NCBI RefSeq assembly: GCF_004357985.1
Contig: NZ_SMTF01000008.1
Span: forward strand, 114,783-178,782
DNA length: 64,000 bases
Direction: 5' to 3'
Source of the DNA: Luteimonas aestuarii
GTDB taxonomy: Bacteria > Pseudomonadota > Gammaproteobacteria > Xanthomonadales > Xanthomonadaceae
This document shows, in pieces, positions 14,071-25,795 of this stretch. Position numbers and translations under genes: made by a program. The notes beneath the pieces were generated by a model that had not been told where the DNA came from, did not search any database, and was given only the letters and a program-made list of their open reading frames with translations. The first letter of the stretch is position 1. Every line of letters begins with the position of its first letter.

Positions 14071-15963
14071 TCAGTTTCCGGCGGTGGCAGCCTTGCTGCC
14101 GATATGCTTGTCGAGGAATGCCTCCATGGCGTCGTAAAACTCGACCTGATTACTCAAGTCGTAGAAACCATGACCTTCGTTGGGCTTGACAAGAGTCACT
14201 TCGGGTGGATTCCCAACGTCCTCCAGAGCCCTCTTCATCCTGTTGTAGTGAACTATCGGAACAATCTCATCTTTGCCGCCGTGGACAAGCATGACCGGGA
14301 CCCGGATTCGAGCAGCGTTGTTGATCGGTGACTGCGCCTGCCTCTCCGACTCCGCAGATGGAACAACTCGATCGAGAAAAGCACGCGAAGCGGGCGTGTT
14401 GCTACTGCCGTCCGAATACATCAGGCCAAGGGAATAAACTCCGACAAACCCAATGGTGCAGCGGTATTTGTCCGGATAGCGGATGACGGACTGCACGGCA
14501 GCATATCCGCCATAGGAAGCCCCGTAGCTGCAAACCCGATCCTTATCAGCGATACCTTGCGAGACCACCCAATCGACGGCATCAGCCATATCGTCGATCA
14601 TCAATGTTCCCCATCTTTTGTAACCCGCGCGTTCGAATGCATTGCCGTACCCGCCGGACCCGCGGAAATTGACCTGCAAGACGGCATAGCCACGATCAGC
14701 GAGGAACTGGACTTCAGGATTGAACCCCCAATAGTCACGCGGACCATGCGGGCCACCATGCGGATGCATGATCAGCGGCAGGTTCCTGCCACTGCTGTTG
14801 CGAGGGATCGTGATGTAGCCGTGGACCATCGTGCCATCGCGTGTCGGGAAGCTGATCGGCCGCATCTCCGACATCTGCCCGGGCTTGATCCAGTCCCTCG
14901 AAGCCAGCAGGAACTTGGCCTGCCCATTGCTGCGGTCGAACAGGTAGTACGAGCCCGGATCCACGTCGCTGTACGTCCTGACCAGTACATAACGACCGTC
15001 TTTGCTGATGCCTTCGAACGACACCGCATGGTCGGGGAACGCATTCACCAGGCCCGCGTATGTGCGCGATTCCGGATGGTCGGCGTTGAGGAAGTCGATG
15101 CTCGGGAGGCCGTCCTCGTAGATCACGGCCAGCTGGTCACGCTCGTCGCTGCTCGACAGCATGCGGGACGCCACCACATTGGCGTTCTCCGACACCCGTT
15201 CGCGCTGGTTGGTCTCGGGGTCCAGCAGGTAGAGCGCCGCCGGCTCTCCGGCCTCGCTCGCCGCCACGTAGACGCGCTTGTTGTCACGGTCGAATGCAAT
15301 GGGGAACAACTGCGACTCGCCCATGGCGGCACGATGCACTTCCGTCCAACGGTCGCCGTCGCGGCGCAACGTCACGTTGGTGAGGTCCTTGGTCTGGCCA
15401 ATGGCATAGCGGACCTTCCGGTCGTGGTCGACCAGGAAGCTGCCGTAATCCAGGGGCGCGGTGGCGACCGTTCGGACCACGCCGTTCTGTACATTCATAC
15501 GCGAAAGGAACGCGGATTCGATCGAGCGCTGCACGAGGACCGTGGACGGATCGTCATGCATCACGTCCACGATACGGTAGGTTCCCCCATTCGGGATGTC
15601 CGCGCGGCGCCTGCCATCGACGTCGGAAGCGTAGACATCCGGCGTCCCCACCCGGAAATCGTAGCGTCCGAGTTTCAGGCTGACATACATGAAGAACCGC
15701 GTGTCGTTGACCCAGACCACGCGATCAATATGGCGCCTGGCGCCGTAATCCCACTTGCCGACCAGAGTCATGTCTGCCGTGCGGAAGGCGGCGAGCAGTG
15801 TCCGGTCGCCCTGCGGGACGGACACGGTGATGTATTCACCGGTCGGTGAAAGGGAGACCGAGGTGAACTCGGGGTCCTTGAAGAAATCCTCCACCGGCAC
15901 CCTGGCGGACACGGAGCCAGACAACAGCAGACACATCAGCGCTATCCGTACGATCAATGTCAT
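14071..15963 (-). CDS. Secreted S9-family prolyl-oligopeptidase-type peptidase, inserted between carA and carB
   Basis: A 630-residue serine peptidase. A signal peptide ([20 protein letters not shown]) is followed by a beta-propeller-like N-terminal half and an alpha/beta-hydrolase C-terminal half. The likely triad is Ser483 in GASYGGY, Asp565 in GGKDEIVP and His598 in EGHGF. The ATG at 15963 overlaps the carA stop as ATGA, so it is translationally coupled to carA. Its 3' part (about 14080-14700) is visibly poorer in G+C than the flanking genes, hinting at later acquisition. Members of this dipeptidyl/acylaminoacyl-peptidase group cleave short peptides in the periplasm. No direct biochemical link to carbamoyl phosphate is apparent. 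Confidence 0.9.
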   Translation of the reverse strand: MTLIVRIALMCLLLSGSVSARVPVEDFFKDPEFTSVSLSPTGEYITVSVPQGDRTLLAAFRTADMTLVGKWDYGARRHIDRVVWVNDTRFFMYVSLKLGRYDFRVGTPDVYASDVDGRRRADIPNGGTYRIVDVMHDDPSTVLVQRSIESAFLSRMNVQNGVVRTVATAPLDYGSFLVDHDRKVRYAIGQTKDLTNVTLRRDGDRWTEVHRAAMGESQLFPIAFDRDNKRVYVAASEAGEPAALYLLDPETNQRERVSENANVVASRMLSSSDERDQLAVIYEDGLPSIDFLNADHPESRTYAGLVNAFPDHAVSFEGISKDGRYVLVRTYSDVDPGSYYLFDRSNGQAKFLLASRDWIKPGQMSEMRPISFPTRDGTMVHGYITIPRNSSGRNLPLIMHPHGGPHGPRDYWGFNPEVQFLADRGYAVLQVNFRGSGGYGNAFERAGYKRWGTLMIDDMADAVDWVVSQGIADKDRVCSYGASYGGYAAVQSVIRYPDKYRCTIGFVGVYSLGLMYSDGSSNTPASRAFLDRVVPSAESERQAQSPINNAARIRVPVMLVHGGKDEIVPIVHYNRMKRALEDVGNPPEVTLVKPNEGHGFYDLSNQVEFYDAMEAFLDKHIGSKAATAGN

Positions 15964-17105
15964 TGCGTCCCCCCCCTGGAATGATGACGTTGCAGCATCG
16001 AAACAAACCGGTCGAACAACGGCGACACATCCCGTGGGCCCGGCGAGGCCTCGGGGTGTCCCTGGAACGAGAATGCGGGGGCGTCGGTCAGTTCGATGCC
16101 CTGGTTGGTGCCGTCGAACAGCGAGCGGTGGATCACGCGCACGTTGGCGGGCAACGACGATTCGTCCACCGCGAAGCCGTGGTTCTGCGAGGTGATCATC
16201 ACCCGGCCGCTGTCGAGGTCCTGCACCGGATGGTTGGCGCCATGGTGGCCATGCCCCATCTTCATGGTCCTGGCGCCCGCGGCGAGTGCCAGCAACTGGT
16301 GGCCGAGACAGATGCCGAACGTCGGGACCTTGCGGTCGATGAACTCGCGGATCGCCGAGATGGCGTAATCGCAGGGCGCGGGATCGCCGGGACCGTTGGA
16401 CAGGAACACGCCGTCGGGTGCCATCGCCAGCACATCGGCAGCGGGCGTCTGCGCCGGCACGACATGCACGTCGCATCCGCGCTCGGCCAGCATGCGCAGG
16501 ATGTTGTGCTTCACGCCGAAATCGTAGGCGACCACTTTGTGCCTGGACTCGGCGGAGATGAACTCGCCGCTATCCAGGTCCAGCTGGCCCTCCGTCCAGC
16601 GGTAGGGTTCCTTCGTGCTCACCACTTTCGCAAGGTCCATGCCCTTGAGGCCCGGGAACTTGCGCGCGGCTTCCAGCGCAGCGTCGACGTCAATGTCGTT
16701 GCCGGCGACGATGGTGCCGTTCTGCGCGCCGCGTTCGCGCAGCAGGCGGGTCAGTTTGCGCGTATCGATGCCGGCAATGGCCACGATGTCGCGCGCGCGC
16801 AGCCAGTCCTGCAGTGAGGCCTGGCTGCGCCAGTTGCTGGGACGACGCGGCACGTCGCGCACGATCAGGCCGGAACACCAGACCTTCGACGCCTCGTCGT
16901 CCTGCGGGGTGCACCCGGTGTTGCCGATGTGCGGATAGGTCAGGGTGACGATCTGCTTCGCGTAGGAAGGATCGGTCAGGATTTCCTGGTAGCCGGTCAT
17001 GGCGGTGTTGAACACCACTTCGCCGACCGACTGGCCGGGGGCGCCCACGGACATGCCCTCGAATACGGTGCCGTCTTCGAGGACGAGGATTGCGGTTTCG
17101 GTCAC
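15960..17105 (-). CDS. carA: Carbamoyl-phosphate synthase small (glutaminase) subunit
   Basis: A 381-residue subunit that hydrolyses glutamine and passes ammonia to CarB. The N-terminal CarA domain contains [17 protein letters not shown]. The class I glutamine amidotransferase domain has the nucleophile Cys in [13 protein letters not shown] and the His/Glu partners in [11 protein letters not shown]. The start is GTG at 17105 ([12 protein letters not shown]). The gap of 133 bp to dapB may hold the pyrimidine/arginine-responsive leader found upstream of many car operons, but I could not identify an operator. Confidence 0.97.
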   Translation of the reverse strand: MTETAILVLEDGTVFEGMSVGAPGQSVGEVVFNTAMTGYQEILTDPSYAKQIVTLTYPHIGNTGCTPQDDEASKVWCSGLIVRDVPRRPSNWRSQASLQDWLRARDIVAIAGIDTRKLTRLLRERGAQNGTIVAGNDIDVDAALEAARKFPGLKGMDLAKVVSTKEPYRWTEGQLDLDSGEFISAESRHKVVAYDFGVKHNILRMLAERGCDVHVVPAQTPAADVLAMAPDGVFLSNGPGDPAPCDYAISAIREFIDRKVPTFGICLGHQLLALAAGARTMKMGHGHHGANHPVQDLDSGRVMITSQNHGFAVDESSLPANVRVIHRSLFDGTNQGIELTDAPAFSFQGHPEASPGPRDVSPLFDRFVSMLQRHHSRGGTQ

Positions 17106-17238
17106 TGGCTTCGCCTACGCGGGGTTGCAAGACGCCGCCGGAGCGCGGAAACCGGTCCGGAGGCAAGTGGGATCAGGCGAGCGGGAATGATACCGGCACG
17201 ACGCATCGCGCGCCAGCGCCGCGGCCAGGAAGCGTGAA

Positions 17239-17976
17239 TCAAAGCAGGTCGCGCAGCCGGTACCGACCCGCGTCGCGCCCGGCCAGGCGCCGTGCGGCGT
17301 GCAGCGCGCCGCGCGCGAAGATGTCGCGGTTGGTGGCGCGATGCACCAGCTCGATCCGCTCGCCGGTCGCCGCGAACTGCACGGTGTGCTCGCCGACGAT
17401 GTCGCCAGCGCGCAGGCTGGCATAGCGGGGCGTCGCCCCGCCCTGCCCCGCGGCGGCCCCCAGCGCCAGCGCGGTGCCCGATGGCGCGTCCTGCTTGTGG
17501 ACGTGATGGGCCTCGACGATGTCGCAATCCCAGCCCGGCAATGCCGCCGACGCACGTTCCACAAGGTCGCCCAGCACGGCGACGCCGAGGCTGAAGTTCG
17601 CTTCCCAGACCACCGGGATGCGCAGCGCAGCGGCCGCGAGTGCAGCCCGCTGCGCGTCCGAGAGCCCGGTGGTGCCCGACACGAATCCAGCGCCGCGATC
17701 GAGCGCAAGCGCCAGCGGCGCATCGAAGGCTTCCGGCAAGCTGAAATCGATGACCGCATCGAAGACCGGCGTGCCTGCAAGCTCCGACGAGGCGAAGTAC
17801 GGGACGCCATCCACCACGCGCTGCCTGACCGTGCGCGCGGACGCGGCCACCACCGTGCATGGGCCGCCATCATCGGCAGCGCAGAGCCGCAGCAGGGCCT
17901 GGCCCATGCGTCCGGAGGCGCCGTGGATCAGCAGTCGCGTTGGCGTAAGGCCTGGATCGAGGGTGGACTTGGGCAT
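17239..17976 (-). CDS. dapB: 4-hydroxy-tetrahydrodipicolinate reductase
   Basis: A 245-residue NAD(P)H-dependent enzyme of the diaminopimelate/lysine pathway, somewhat shorter than the usual 265-270. The Rossmann motif is HGASGRMGQAL near the N-terminus. The active-site signature is EAHHVHKQDAPSGTAL, carrying the catalytic His pair and Lys. The ATG at 17976 starts MPKSTLDPGLTPTRLLI, a slightly extended N-terminus. It lies between dnaJ (64 bp upstream) and carA (133 bp downstream) on the same strand. Confidence 0.95.
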   Translation of the reverse strand: MPKSTLDPGLTPTRLLIHGASGRMGQALLRLCAADDGGPCTVVAASARTVRQRVVDGVPYFASSELAGTPVFDAVIDFSLPEAFDAPLALALDRGAGFVSGTTGLSDAQRAALAAAALRIPVVWEANFSLGVAVLGDLVERASAALPGWDCDIVEAHHVHKQDAPSGTALALGAAAGQGGATPRYASLRAGDIVGEHTVQFAATGERIELVHRATNRDIFARGALHAARRLAGRDAGRYRLRDLL

Positions 17977-18040
17977 GCGCGCAGGCTAGCGGTGCGGCAG
18001 GCAATCAACAAGCGCGTCGCGCAGCCGGGCGCCCGGGGCA

Positions 18041-19174
18041 TCAGGCCTTCATCCGCTCCCAGAAGCCTTTCACGCCATCGATGAAGGTGCTGGACCGCGG
18101 CGAATGGCGGCGTGCACCGTCGCCGGTGAAGGTTTCCTCGAACTGCCCCAGCAGCTCCCGCTGCTTCGCGGTGAGGTTGACCGGCGTTTCCACCACCACC
18201 TTGCAGTACAGGTCGCCGGCACTGCGGCTGCGCACGGACTTGACGCCCTTGTCGCGCAGGCGGAAGACCTTGCCGGTCTGGGTTTCTGCCGGGATGCGGA
18301 TCTCGGCCTCGCCGCCCAGCGTGGGCACGCGCACGCTGTCGCCCAGCGCCGCCTGCGAGATGCGGATCGGCACCTCGCAGTGCAGGTCGTCGCCGTCGCG
18401 CTCGAAGATCGCGTGCGGGCGCACGCGGACCTCGACATACAGGTCGCCGGGCGGCGAACCGGCCGGGCCGGCCTCGCCTTCGCCGGCCAGCCGGATGCGG
18501 TCGCCGCTGTCCACGCCCGCCGGGATCTTCACCGACAGGACTTTTTCCTCTTCGATGCGGCCATTGCCATGGCAGGCTTTGCACGGGTTGGCAATGGTCT
18601 GGCCGCGCCCGCCACACGTCGGGCACGCCTGCTGCATGGCGAAGATGCCGCGCTGGAACCGGACCTGCCCGCGCCCGCCACAGGTGCCGCAGGTCTCGAG
18701 CTTGCGGTCCTCGGAGCCGGTGCCGTCGCAGGCGTCGCACTCGGCCAGGGTGGGCAGCTCGATGCGCTTCTCGACCCCCGCGACCGCTTCTTCCAGGTCG
18801 AGTTCCATCATGTAGCCGACGTCGGCGCCGCGCCGCGGGCCGCCACGTCCACCACCGCCGCCGAAGATGTTGCCGAAGATGTCGCCGAAGATGTCGCCCA
18901 TGTCGGCGCCACCGAAGCCGGGGCCGGCATTGCCACCGCCCATGCCGTGTTCGAAGGCGGCATGGCCGTGCTGGTCGTACATGCGGCGCTTGCCGCCATC
19001 CGACAGCACTTCGTAGGCCTCCTTGCACTCCTTGAACGCGGCCTCGGCCGCGGCATCGCCCGGGTTGCGGTCCGGGTGGTGCTTCATCGCGCAGCGGCGG
19101 TAGGCCTTCTTCAGGTCGTCTTCGCTGGCGTCGCGCGCGACGCCGAGGACTTCGTAATAGTCGCGTTTGCTCAT
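18041..19174 (-). CDS. dnaJ: Chaperone protein DnaJ
   Basis: A 377-residue Hsp40 co-chaperone that loads substrates on DnaK and stimulates its ATPase. The J domain (residues 1-70) contains the HPD tripeptide in [12 protein letters not shown] Gly/Phe-rich linker with GGGGGRGG is next. The zinc-binding domain has four CxxCxGxG-type repeats ([32 protein letters not shown]). The substrate-binding C-terminus completes it. A strong ribosome site, GGAGAGGAAC, precedes ATG 19174. It is 126 bp downstream of dnaK, across a hairpin-rich spacer. Confidence 0.98.
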   Translation of the reverse strand: MSKRDYYEVLGVARDASEDDLKKAYRRCAMKHHPDRNPGDAAAEAAFKECKEAYEVLSDGGKRRMYDQHGHAAFEHGMGGGNAGPGFGGADMGDIFGDIFGNIFGGGGGRGGPRRGADVGYMMELDLEEAVAGVEKRIELPTLAECDACDGTGSEDRKLETCGTCGGRGQVRFQRGIFAMQQACPTCGGRGQTIANPCKACHGNGRIEEEKVLSVKIPAGVDSGDRIRLAGEGEAGPAGSPPGDLYVEVRVRPHAIFERDGDDLHCEVPIRISQAALGDSVRVPTLGGEAEIRIPAETQTGKVFRLRDKGVKSVRSRSAGDLYCKVVVETPVNLTAKQRELLGQFEETFTGDGARRHSPRSSTFIDGVKGFWERMKA

Positions 19175-19185
19175 GCGTTCCTCTC

Positions 19186-19285
19186 CTTCCCGCTCCGGGA
19201 AGGCTGGGGTGGGGTCGGTGATGCGACGAGGGCCCGGGATCGCGATGATCCCCGGCCCTCACCCCAACCCCCCTCCCGACGGGAG
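19186..19285. repeat. Hairpin-rich repeat cluster in the dnaK-dnaJ spacer
   Basis: Three inverted repeats lie in the 126-bp spacer. They are CTTCCCG/CGGGAAG (19186-19202), a 14-bp stem with one mismatch (19228-19241 against 19247-19260, loop gcgat), and CTCCCG/CGGGAG (19273-19285). The outer two, with their adjoining ggggtggggt and accccaaccc runs, are inverted copies of one REP-like unit. There is no U-tract towards dnaJ, so this is more likely an mRNA-stability or processing structure than a terminator. Confidence 0.7.
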
Positions 19286-19300
19286 AGGGGCGATGGCGGA

Positions 19301-21226
<1,926 letters not shown>

Positions 21227-21321
21227 TGCGATTCCCTCTCGAATCTGAGTCTGTGGGGCGGCCATGCCGCCGATGGTGCGTATCTGGGGGCCAAGCCCTC
21301 CCCTTCAAGGGGAAGGCGCCA

Positions 21322-21843
21322 TCAATCCTGCGAGGCGACCGCCACCATGGCCGGGCGCAGCAGTTGCTCGTTCAGCACGTAGCCCTTCTGGAACACCTGC
21401 ACCACGCCGCCGGGCGCGATGGTTTCGGACGGCACGGCACTCATCGCCTGGTGGCGCTCCGGATCGAAGGCATCGCCGGGGTTCGGGGCCACCTCGACCA
21501 GGCCGTTGTTCTCGCACACCCGCGACAGTTCGCGCAGGGTCAGCACCACGCCATCGCGCAGCGGGTCGTCCGCCGGGGCGGCGTTCAGTGCCGCTTCCAG
21601 GCTGTCGAACACCGGCAGCAGGTCGCCGAGCAACTGCTTGTTGGCGAAACGGCAGGCATTGCGCACGTCGCGCTCCAACCGCTTGCGCTGGTTCTCGAGA
21701 TCGGCGCGCTCGACCAGCGATTGCGCGCGAAGCTGCTCGAGTTCGGCGCGCAGCGATTCGATCGTGTCGGCCTGCGCCTGGTCTTCGGCCGCGGCGTCGG
21801 CGGCGTCCTGCATGGGGTCTTGCTGCATGGGGTCGGCTGTCAT
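21322..21843 (-). CDS. grpE: Nucleotide exchange factor GrpE
   Basis: A 173-residue homodimeric exchange factor that releases ADP from DnaK. An acidic, poorly ordered N-terminus leads to a long coiled coil (about residues 25-70, [10 protein letters not shown]... [10 protein letters not shown]). The C-terminal beta domain carries the family's [14 protein letters not shown] and [24 protein letters not shown] at 21843. A small GC hairpin with short arms (about 21300-21312) lies in the grpE-dnaK gap. It is 43 bp downstream of hrcA. Confidence 0.96.
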   Translation of the reverse strand: MTADPMQQDPMQDAADAAAEDQAQADTIESLRAELEQLRAQSLVERADLENQRKRLERDVRNACRFANKQLLGDLLPVFDSLEAALNAAPADDPLRDGVVLTLRELSRVCENNGLVEVAPNPGDAFDPERHQAMSAVPSETIAPGGVVQVFQKGYVLNEQLLRPAMVAVASQD

Positions 21844-21886
21844 TGTTCGGGGATGTTCGGCGGTCGCGGTGCCGCCAGCCCCGCAG

Positions 21887-22948
21887 CTATGGGGCCGACT
21901 GGTCCGGATTCAAGGCAGCGCCCAGCACGTCGGCGGTGGCCTGCACCACCGGGATGACCCGGTCGTAGGCCATGCGGCTGGGGCCGATGACCCCGAGCAC
22001 GCCCAATACCTTGCCGCCAGCCGAGTACGGCGCGGTGACCAGCGACATGCCTTCCAGCGGCGCCACGCCGGTTTCCTCGCCAAAGAAGATGCGCACGCCC
22101 GGCGCGCGCACCGTGCGTTCCAGCAGTTGCAGTATCTCGCGCTTGCGCGCGAACGCCTCGAACAGGTCGCGCAGCCGGTCGAGGTCCGACAGGTCCTGCA
22201 GGCCGATCAGGCGCGACTGTCCGGCGACCAGCATGTCGTCGTCCTCGGCCGGGGCCAGCGCCTGCTCGGCCAGTTCGGCGCTTTCGGTGAGCAGGCCCTC
22301 CATCTCGCTGCGGGCGGCGCGGATGTCCGCCAACAGCGTGGCGCGGATATCGGCCACCGGGCGTCCGGCGAAATGGGTGTTGAGGTAGTTGGCGACGCGC
22401 TCCAGCTCGGCGGGGTCGTAAGGCCGACGCGTCTGGATGATGCGGTTCTGCACGTCGTGGTCGGCGAAGACCAGGATGGCCATCACCCGCTGGCCGTCAA
22501 GCGGTACGAAATCGATGTGGCGGAAGGCGAACTGTTCACGCCGGGGCACGGACACCACGCCGACGAAACGGGTCATCGCCGACACCAGTTCCGAGGCGTT
22601 GCCTACCAGCGCCTGGGCGCCGCTGCCGCCCGGCAGTTCGCTACGCAGCCGCGCGATCTCGCCACTGGGCAGCGGCCTGACCTGCAGCAGCGAGTCCACG
22701 AAGACCCGATAGCCCTGCGCCGTCGGCACCCGCCCGGCCGAAGTATGCGGCGCCGAGAGCAGGCCCTGCTCCTCCAGGTCGGACAGGATGTTGCGGATGG
22801 TGGCCGCACTGACATCCAGTCCCGAATGCCGGGCCAGCGTCTGCGAGCCCACCGGCTCGCCTTCACGGATGTAATGCCCGATCAGCGAACGCAGCAGGTG
22901 GCGTGCGCGTGCATCGAGTGGATGGCGGTCGTCGGGAGGTCTGGCCAC
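21887..22948 (-). CDS. hrcA: Heat-inducible transcription repressor HrcA
   Basis: A repressor of class I heat-shock genes that normally binds the CIRCE inverted repeat and is folded by GroEL. The N-terminal winged helix shows [36 protein letters not shown]-like dimerisation core follows, then a C-terminal segment with [15 protein letters not shown]. No ATG fits. GTG 22948 gives 353 residues, starting [19 protein letters not shown], which matches the usual family length. A possible promoter (aggcaa at 22980-22985 and ggtata at 22956-22961 on the plus strand, spacer 18) would put the transcript start almost at the start codon. I found no CIRCE element in the window, so the target may be groESL elsewhere. 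Confidence 0.93.
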   Translation of the reverse strand: MARPPDDRHPLDARARHLLRSLIGHYIREGEPVGSQTLARHSGLDVSAATIRNILSDLEEQGLLSAPHTSAGRVPTAQGYRVFVDSLLQVRPLPSGEIARLRSELPGGSGAQALVGNASELVSAMTRFVGVVSVPRREQFAFRHIDFVPLDGQRVMAILVFADHDVQNRIIQTRRPYDPAELERVANYLNTHFAGRPVADIRATLLADIRAARSEMEGLLTESAELAEQALAPAEDDDMLVAGQSRLIGLQDLSDLDRLRDLFEAFARKREILQLLERTVRAPGVRIFFGEETGVAPLEGMSLVTAPYSAGGKVLGVLGVIGPSRMAYDRVIPVVQATADVLGAALNPDQSAP

Positions 22949-23182
22949 GCCGGTCGGTATAAACCGCCGCCGCGCGTCGAGGCAAGCCCGCCGGCGCGCC
23001 AAGGCAGTCCATCAGGCATGCGAACGCATGGCGGGGCCTGCCCTGCCATGACGTTGCGCTTGGTCCCGGAAGCGCCGGACTCGACCGCCCCCTTCGTACA
23101 TCGACGAACGTCCGGGGCGCGCCATCTGTCAGGCCTCGTGCTGTTTGCCGTCGCGTCGCCTGCGATTGGCCGGGGGTGTAAT

Positions 23183-23200
23183 GGCGGGTCGAGACCCGCC
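23183..23200. repeat. Perfect GC-rich palindrome between hrcA and recN
   Basis: GGCGGGTC-GA-GACCCGCC is a perfect 8-bp stem with a two-base centre, 15 bp upstream of the recN start and followed by CTACAAT. It resembles short dispersed palindromes common in Xanthomonadaceae. A role as operator or folded mRNA leader cannot be told from sequence alone. Confidence 0.7.
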
Positions 23201-23214
23201 CTACAATGCCGCCC

Positions 23215-24882
23215 ATGCTGACCCGACTCACCCTGCGAGATTTCGCCGTGGCTGCCGCCGCCGAGCTCGATTTTGGCCCCGGACTCACCGTGATCTCCGG
23301 TGAAACAGGCGCCGGCAAGTCGCTGCTGGTCGATGCGCTGGGGTTCCTGTCGGGCATGCGTGCCGACAGCGGCATGGTGCGCCACGGCGCCGCGCGCGCG
23401 GAACTGCATGCCGAATTCACGGTCGATGCCGGCCACGTTGCCGCGACCTGGCTGAGCGAGCAGGAATTCGACGACGAGGGGGCCTGCGTGCTGCGCCGCA
23501 CCCTGCGCGCCGATGGCGGTTCGCGGGCCTGGATCAACGGCCGTCCCGCCACGCTCTCGCAGCTTGCGGAACTGGCCGCGCTGCTGGTCGAGATCCACGG
23601 CCAGCACGAACACCAGGCGCTGCTGTCGCGCCCCAGCCAGTTGGCCCTGCTCGATGCCTTCGGCGCCCATGGCGATGCGCTTGCCGCCGTTCGCGATGCG
23701 GCGCAGGCATGGAGCGCGTTGCTGGCCGAACGCGAACGCCTGTCGAAGGCCGGCGACGTGGGTGAGCGGATCGACTGGCTGCAGCATCAGCTCGATGAGC
23801 TCGAGCGCGAATCGCTGGCGCCGGATGCCCTGGCCGAACTGACCGCCAGCCACCGCCGTCAGGCGCACGCTGCAGGCCTGATCAGCGCCTGCGACGATGC
23901 CATTGCCCGTCTGGCGGGCGATGAAACGCCGTCTCTTCCGCGGCAATTGCAGCAGGTTCGCGGTGCCATCGCCCGCGAACAGGCGCACGAGCCCCGCCTG
24001 GCCGAGGTAGATGGCATGCTCGACGCTGCGGCGATCCAGCTCGACGAAGCCACCCTCCTGCTGCAACGCATCCGGGACGACCTGGACGTGGATCCGGCGC
24101 AGCTGGAAGCCCTCGACGCACGTTTGGGCCGCCTGCACGAGCTGGCCCGCAAGCACCGTGTCACCGTGGATGAACTGCCGGCACGTCGCGACGCATTCGC
24201 CTCCGAGCTTGCCGAATTGCAGGGCGCCGGGGAGCGACTGCACGCGCTCGACGACGAGATCACCGCCGCCACCCGCGCGTGGCGGCAGGCGGCGGATGCC
24301 TTGGGCGAGGCGCGACGGCAGGCCGCAACGCGGCTTTCGTCCGCCACCAGCACCCTGCTCGGCGAACTGGGCATGGGTGGCGGCGTATTCGATGCCACCC
24401 TGGAACCCGTTGCCGGCGACCGGCCCGATCCGCAGGGCGGCGAGCGCGTCGAGTTCCTGGTCTCGGCCAATGCCGGCCAACCGCCGCGCCCGCTGCGCAA
24501 GGTGGCCTCCGGCGGTGAGTTGTCGCGCATCTCGCTGGCGATCGAGGTCGCGGCGCTGGGGCTGGATGCGGTGCCGACGATGGTCTTCGACGAAGTGGAT
24601 TCCGGCATCGGGGGTGCGGTGGCGGACATCGTCGGCCGCAAATTGCGCGCGCTCGGTGCCAGTCGGCAGGTGTTGTGCGTCACCCACCTGCCGCAGGTGG
24701 CGGCACAGGGCCACGCGCACTACCGCGTCAGCAAGTCCGAGGATGGCGGCAGCACGCGCAGCAACGTGCAGCGACTGGCGGACAGCGAGCGCACGGAAGA
24801 GCTGGCGCGCATGCTGGGGGGCGTGGATGTGGGCAAGGAAGCGCGGGCGGCGGCGAGGAAGTTGCTGGCGGGCGCGCAGTAG
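23215..24882 (+). CDS. recN: DNA repair protein RecN
   Basis: A 555-residue SMC-like ATPase used in double-strand break repair. The N-terminal half-ATPase has Walker A GETGAGKSLLVDALG. The middle is a long coiled coil, and the C-terminal half holds the ABC signature VASGGELSRISLAIEV and Walker B MVFDEVDSGIGG, followed by the H-loop VTHLPQVAAQ. The second of two nearby ATGs (23215, giving MLTRLTLRDF) is the usual family start. It is divergent from hrcA. RecN is commonly SOS-controlled, but I see no clear LexA box in the 260 bp upstream. Confidence 0.96.
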   Translation: MLTRLTLRDFAVAAAAELDFGPGLTVISGETGAGKSLLVDALGFLSGMRADSGMVRHGAARAELHAEFTVDAGHVAATWLSEQEFDDEGACVLRRTLRADGGSRAWINGRPATLSQLAELAALLVEIHGQHEHQALLSRPSQLALLDAFGAHGDALAAVRDAAQAWSALLAERERLSKAGDVGERIDWLQHQLDELERESLAPDALAELTASHRRQAHAAGLISACDDAIARLAGDETPSLPRQLQQVRGAIAREQAHEPRLAEVDGMLDAAAIQLDEATLLLQRIRDDLDVDPAQLEALDARLGRLHELARKHRVTVDELPARRDAFASELAELQGAGERLHALDDEITAATRAWRQAADALGEARRQAATRLSSATSTLLGELGMGGGVFDATLEPVAGDRPDPQGGERVEFLVSANAGQPPRPLRKVASGGELSRISLAIEVAALGLDAVPTMVFDEVDSGIGGAVADIVGRKLRALGASRQVLCVTHLPQVAAQGHAHYRVSKSEDGGSTRSNVQRLADSERTEELARMLGGVDVGKEARAAARKLLAGAQ

Positions 24883-25299
24883 GTTCGGTTGGCCCCTCGT
24901 GGCTCTTCTTCGCCTTGCGGTCATGGCTGTGCATTTGCCGCTTGGATCTTGGCCAGTCGATTGATGGCTCTTGATCAATACGGGTTCTGTTGAGATCAGA
25001 AGCAGTTCACCCGCAAGCGGGCGAGTCCTTTTCTGTTTGCTGGCCCAGAAGGAAACGAACCAAAGAAAAAGGGCCTTCCCCGACAGGGCTAACGTTCCGG
25101 CTTTGAAGTGCGTCGGGATTTTCCGACTCGCCACGGAGCAGATACTTCGGCGCGTTGATCTTGTCGCGCGTGGCGACGCGCTCATCTCGGTCGCGGCGAA
25201 AGGACAAGTTTGGCGCGGCTCGGTCGGAGAACGCCGCACATCCGTGTGCGGCGACCCACGGGTCTGGAGCGTGCTGTCGTGGTTCAAGTTCTCCATAGG

Positions 25300-25394
25300 G
25301 TCATCCCGGCGCAAGCCGGGACCCAGCGACTTTTCCTGCCGGATCATGCAAGCAATCGAAAGGCACCAGGTGCCGGCTTGCGCCGGGATGCCGG
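25300..25394. repeat. Inverted pair of REP-like units (ATCCCGGCGCAAGCCGGGA type)
   Basis: One unit (25300-25330) reads GTCATCCCGGCGCAAGCCGG forward. A second (25371-25394) carries the same palindrome in reverse. Related units recur at 48784-48811, 49181-49209, 51171-51203, 51629-51659 and 51683-51713. Confidence 0.75.
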
Positions 25395-25448
25395 CTGTTG
25401 GGTCCTTGACCTGCGTTTGGCAGCAATGCTGCTGGAAGACCCGAAGGG

Positions 25449-25504
25449 CGGCCGGCAGGGATGCCGGCCGTTTTTCGACGGGACAGGGATGTCCTGTCGA
25501 AAAA
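25449..25504. repeat. Two adjacent strong hairpins, each with a GGGA loop
   Basis: The first stem is CGGCCGGCA/TGCCGGCCG (25449-25470) around GGGA. The second is TTTTTCGACGGGACA/TGTCCTGTCGAAAAA (25471-25504), also around GGGA, with one G-U pair. They are contiguous, so together they would form a compact structured RNA if transcribed. Confidence 0.75.
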
Positions 25505-25795
25505 TCCCGTCGAGGCCGGTACACCCGGTTAGCTCCGTCAAGGAAAGGCATTTCTTTGGCTACTTTCTTGACTCGGGCCATCCATGGCGCTTGCCCGTTC
25601 GGGGCCGGCTTCGCCGTTCGCGGGCGCTCCTGCGCCTGCAGTGGGCCAGCAGAGAAAGCAACCCGCCCGCCTGTGGGCGGAACACTCTTGCTCTCGGCTC
25701 TGGACAAAAACGCAACCGCATTCACTCGCCGATGCGACAGGCCACGCCGGCCGCCAGTGGCTTCAGCACCGACAATCCTCGGTGAGTAGACGCGA

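Larger units (their letters stand above)
25005..25683. repeat. Possible MITE-like unit bounded by imperfect inverted repeats
   Basis: The 43-nt stretch at 25005-25047 (from GTTCACCCGCAAGCGGGCGA to GTTTGCTGGCCCA) recurs in inverted orientation at 25642-25683 with roughly three quarters identity. Both ends include the TGCTGGCCCA core and a GC hairpin. The interior contains no transposase. It could be a non-autonomous element, or simply two copies of one repeat unit in opposite orientation. Confidence 0.5.
24883..25795. other. 913-bp intergenic region made of dispersed-repeat DNA
   Basis: No gene is supported here. A 272-codon plus frame (24971-25789) and its partners give low-complexity translations rich in Arg, Pro, Ser and Cys and have no recognisable domain. 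The content is repeat sequence: a pair of imperfect terminal inverted repeats about 680 bp apart, two adjacent GGGA-loop hairpins, and an inverted pair of REP-like units. The region separates recN from the convergent fur gene. Confidence 0.75.

Noticed and set aside
17928..19262. 444-codon minus-strand frame over dnaJ
   Set aside because: Out-of-frame shadow of dnaJ on the same strand; the composition is Arg/Gly/Ala with no domain.
22949..23205. CIRCE element upstream of hrcA
   Set aside because: No inverted repeat of the TTAGCACTC-N9-GAGTGCTAA type is present here or elsewhere in the window.
24971..25789. 272-codon plus-strand frame after recN
   Set aside because: It runs straight through several palindromic repeats and has no ribosome site, no domain and repeat-derived composition.
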